Source: an uncultured Brachyspira sp. (GTDB lineage Bacteria; Spirochaetota; Brachyspiria; Brachyspirales; Brachyspiraceae). Taken from it: a stretch of 27,213 nucleotides of DNA. Made by a program: the position numbers and the translations under genes. Under the pieces are notes generated by a model. That model saw only the letters and a list, made by a program, of their open reading frames with translations, did not search any database and had not been told where the DNA came from. This document shows, in pieces, positions 25,023 through 27,213 of this stretch; the stretch's first letter is position 1; each line of letters begins with the position of its first letter. Where the stretch lies: assembly GCF_949287625.1 (NCBI RefSeq), contig NZ_CASEGO010000023.1, positions 1 to 27,213 of the forward strand, written 5' to 3'.

Positions 25023-27044
25023 CTATTTCCTTTTTTTAATTATTTTAAACCCTAATAATGTTATTCTTGTATATCTGTAATTTTTATATATTGAAAATAT
25101 TCTATCTGTAAATTTTTCATAATTATTTTGATTAAGCTCTTTTTTCTTAATTTTTATATTAATACCTAAAAAAGTTATTATAAAAGTATCATCTTTATTT
25201 ACAAATGATAATATAAAATCTCCTATACTAAACCTACTTTCCATTATATTTTGTATATTTTGAACATTAGTATTTTTATAAATTATTTCTTCATAAAAAG
25301 GAGTTTTTCTTGCATATTCCCACCAAATATATGATTTAGGGTAACTTGGATGAGTCCAAGGTTTAATTTCACCACAATAGTGTAATATTTTATAGTTGTT
25401 ATATGTTTTTAAATATTCTAAATAATAATCAACAGGCCATAACATTGTCATATTATTAAATACAAAAGGTATTGACCACATAACATTCCAGGATATATCT
25501 ATATACATTATGTTTTTTTGAAATATTAGATTAAGTAAGTCTTGGTCATGGTTTTTAGGTTCTGCAACTTTATTTAAAGCTTCTTTGAACAAAGATTCCA
25601 AGTCCATATCTATACATTTTTTTATATCAAACAATAAAACACCTGCTTGAAAATAGTATCTTGGTTCTTTTAATGGTAAAATATCTCTAAAATATGATCG
25701 CCAATATCCATCAGGCATATCTCTGCGCTCTTCATAAAATACTCTCCTGAACATTTCTGTATCTCTACATGCCCCCAAAGCATAATTTTTTAAATCTGTA
25801 TTGTATAAATTGTATATGTCTTCATGTATTGTTATATCAGTATCTAAGTATAATATTTTACTAAAATTTTTAAATATAGTAGGTATAAAAAATCTAAAAT
25901 ATGTAGCAATATTTAAATGTCTATCAACAAATAATAAATTTTTTAATTTAATATCTAAGTATGCATTAATATCTATGAATCTTATATAACAATTTTCAGA
26001 TGCAAAATTATATATTTTATTTTTTATATCTGATTTTATATTATCTTCTAAGATATAAATTTCATAAAAAGAATTTTTATTAGAACTATCAATTAAAGAC
26101 TTTATAGTAACAGCCATATAAGGGGCATAATTATTATCACAGCAGAAACATACTTTGGTACTATCTTTAAATTTCGGTTTTATATTAATTTTCGGAGATA
26201 AATTATTTGCTGTAACTCCTTGTAATTCAACTATTTTATAATTTGTAACCCTTTTTAAATGAAATATATATATACCATATAGCCATTCAGAATAATAAGT
26301 CCTGATTTCACTCATAGAATAATATGATTTATCTATTTCTTTTTCTGCCTCAAATAATATGTTAAAAATCCAATTACAATAATCAAAAAATATTTCTTTT
26401 TTTAGTACAAATGTATTATAATAATGACCGTATTGCGAATTATTATAATTGTTAATATCTTCAATATATTCAGGATATTTATTCTTTAGAATATTTAATA
26501 CTATATCATAATCTTTGATTTTTAAATACTCATTTGAACTTTTATAATGATCATAATTATTTTTTGAATTTAATACAGCTACATTCCATTTTTTTATAGT
26601 TAAAATATCATAATTTTTTACGGTATCTTCTATTTTGTTAGCATTTAGGTAATAATTTTCAATATAGTTGTTATCTACAGTGTCATTATTAATCATACAC
26701 CATTGGTCTTCTTCATAATTTTTCTCTATATTAAAATTAAGATGTCTTCTATAGTGCATAAAACCAATATAATCAGGATTACCTAATTTATCATAATTTT
26801 TCCAAGCCCAATATACAGAAGTAATTTCATTAAATATTCTATTCTGATCTGATATATTATCTCCTGTATCATCACCTATCATATTATCTAACATCCACTT
26901 ATAATCTTCTTCTGACATACTGCCATCTTTTGAAGCCTCAGTTGCTAGAGCTCTTCCAACATGTATTGGAGTTAATACATCATCCTTTAATAAGATCGAC
27001 GGCTTATGATAAGATATTAGTATTTTAACTTTAGAATCATTCAT
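25023..27044 (-). CDS. Two-domain glycosyltransferase: DUF4422 fused to GT8
   Basis: The product has 673 residues. The N-terminal module (about 6-285) is DUF4422, found in capsule and LPS glycosyltransferases: ISYHKPS (10-16), PIHVGRAL (26-33), DDTGDNIS (58-65), YWAWKN (78-83) and GFMHYRRHL (94-102). The second module (about 297-585) is GT8: VCFCCDNNYAPYM (298-310), LYLDTDITI (398-406, DxD), FQAGVLLFDI (465-474), NHDQDLLN (498-505) and HYCGEIKPW (555-563). Two copies of the tail motif follow: ITFLGINIKIKKK (623-635) and the terminal ITLLGFKIIKKRK. AAGGA precedes the ATG. It is the first visible gene of the operon with the GT2-GT8 and methyltransferase genes. A large terminator-like hairpin lies only 22 nt upstream of its ATG, leaving no space for a promoter in between. 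Confidence 0.92.
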   Translation of the reverse strand: MNDSKVKILISYHKPSILLKDDVLTPIHVGRALATEASKDGSMSEEDYKWMLDNMIGDDTGDNISDQNRIFNEITSVYWAWKNYDKLGNPDYIGFMHYRRHLNFNIEKNYEEDQWCMINNDTVDNNYIENYYLNANKIEDTVKNYDILTIKKWNVAVLNSKNNYDHYKSSNEYLKIKDYDIVLNILKNKYPEYIEDINNYNNSQYGHYYNTFVLKKEIFFDYCNWIFNILFEAEKEIDKSYYSMSEIRTYYSEWLYGIYIFHLKRVTNYKIVELQGVTANNLSPKINIKPKFKDSTKVCFCCDNNYAPYMAVTIKSLIDSSNKNSFYEIYILEDNIKSDIKNKIYNFASENCYIRFIDINAYLDIKLKNLLFVDRHLNIATYFRFFIPTIFKNFSKILYLDTDITIHEDIYNLYNTDLKNYALGACRDTEMFRRVFYEERRDMPDGYWRSYFRDILPLKEPRYYFQAGVLLFDIKKCIDMDLESLFKEALNKVAEPKNHDQDLLNLIFQKNIMYIDISWNVMWSIPFVFNNMTMLWPVDYYLEYLKTYNNYKILHYCGEIKPWTHPSYPKSYIWWEYARKTPFYEEIIYKNTNVQNIQNIMESRFSIGDFILSFVNKDDTFIITFLGINIKIKKKELNQNNYEKFTDRIFSIYKNYRYTRITLLGFKIIKKRK

Positions 27045-27066
27045 TTATTATTCCTTAATATTAGTT

Positions 27067-27127
27067 AAATACAAAAAAAGATTAATCTTATCTCTTAAAT
27101 AGATAAGATTAATCTTTTTTTGTATTT
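27067..27127 (-). terminator. Perfect 27-bp hairpin, terminator or attenuator ahead of the glycosyltransferase operon
   Basis: Arms 27067-27093 and 27101-27127 are exactly complementary over 27 bp, with a 7-nt loop (27094-27100). On the minus strand the second arm ends in seven T, as in a rho-independent terminator, and the symmetric structure could work in both directions. It separates the right-edge microsatellite from the start codon at 27044. Confidence 0.85.
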
Positions 27128-27192
27128 GTAAAAGTACTTGATATAATTATATATATAGAATATAATTAAAAAATATGCATAATACCTAATTA

Positions 27193-27213
27193 TGTCTTGT
27201 CTTGTCTTGTCTT
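27193..27213. repeat. Pentanucleotide microsatellite (GTCTT)n, cut by window edge
   Basis: At least four perfect copies (27194-27213), preceded by a matching T, run to the last base of the window, so the true length is unknown. On the minus strand it reads AAGAC, which encodes K-T-R-Q-D in rotation in every frame. By analogy with 22135-22193 it probably ends a minus-strand gene lying beyond the window. Confidence 0.85.

Overview
The window looks like chromosome of a Brachyspira-type spirochaete. It is very AT-rich, with A/T-ending codons throughout. It encodes an Lpt permease, a DUF2225 protein, a non-mevalonate isoprenoid gene, an anaerobe-style split methionine synthase and many surface-sugar glycosyltransferases. 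The genus is inferred from this combination, not proven. I saw no tRNA, rRNA, CRISPR array, phage or transposase.

Layout. 1-2556 (minus): a GldG-like membrane protein, then a polysaccharide flippase cut by the left edge. 2557-2844: divergent promoters. 2845-6344 (plus): dxr and proS, a rho-independent terminator, and a RimI-like acetyltransferase. 6350-11561 (minus): an envelope run of five genes (TPR-like protein, GlmU-type nucleotidyltransferase, exported hypothetical, DUF2225 protein, LptF/G permease). 11668-13068 (minus): a MATE transporter broken by one in-frame TGA. 13194-18121 (plus): metF, metH without its reactivation domain, a roughly 400-bp array of structured repeats, and a separate gene for the missing MetH reactivation domain. 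18265-21949 (plus): two tandem GT2 glycosyltransferases and UDP-galactopyranose mutase (glf). 22132-27044 (minus): DUF4422-GT8 and GT2-GT8 two-domain glycosyltransferases and a methyltransferase, facing glf across a bidirectional terminator.

Two features stand out. First, two pentanucleotide microsatellites: (GGTCT)11 at the 3' end of the methyltransferase gene, and a (GTCTT)n tract cut by the right edge. Read on the minus strand, both tracts are open in all three frames and encode the same cyclic pentapeptide whatever the frame. After each tract, two frames stop at once, while the third runs on for about 30 codons and stops inside a perfect-stem terminator hairpin. Copy-number change could therefore alter the protein tail and also decide whether ribosomes run into the terminator. 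At the right-edge locus that terminator sits only 22 nt ahead of the glycosyltransferase operon. This switch is my inference.

Second, the array between metH and the reactivation gene has a 73-bp period and alternates two hairpin types, whose stems show compensatory base changes between copies. Its last linker merges into the ribosome binding site of the reactivation gene.

Taken together, the window holds housekeeping biosynthesis (isoprenoid, Pro-tRNA, methionine/folate) and a surface-glycan locus (flippase, Lpt permease, nucleotide sugars, galactofuranose precursor, glycosyltransferases) with phase-variation-type repeats.
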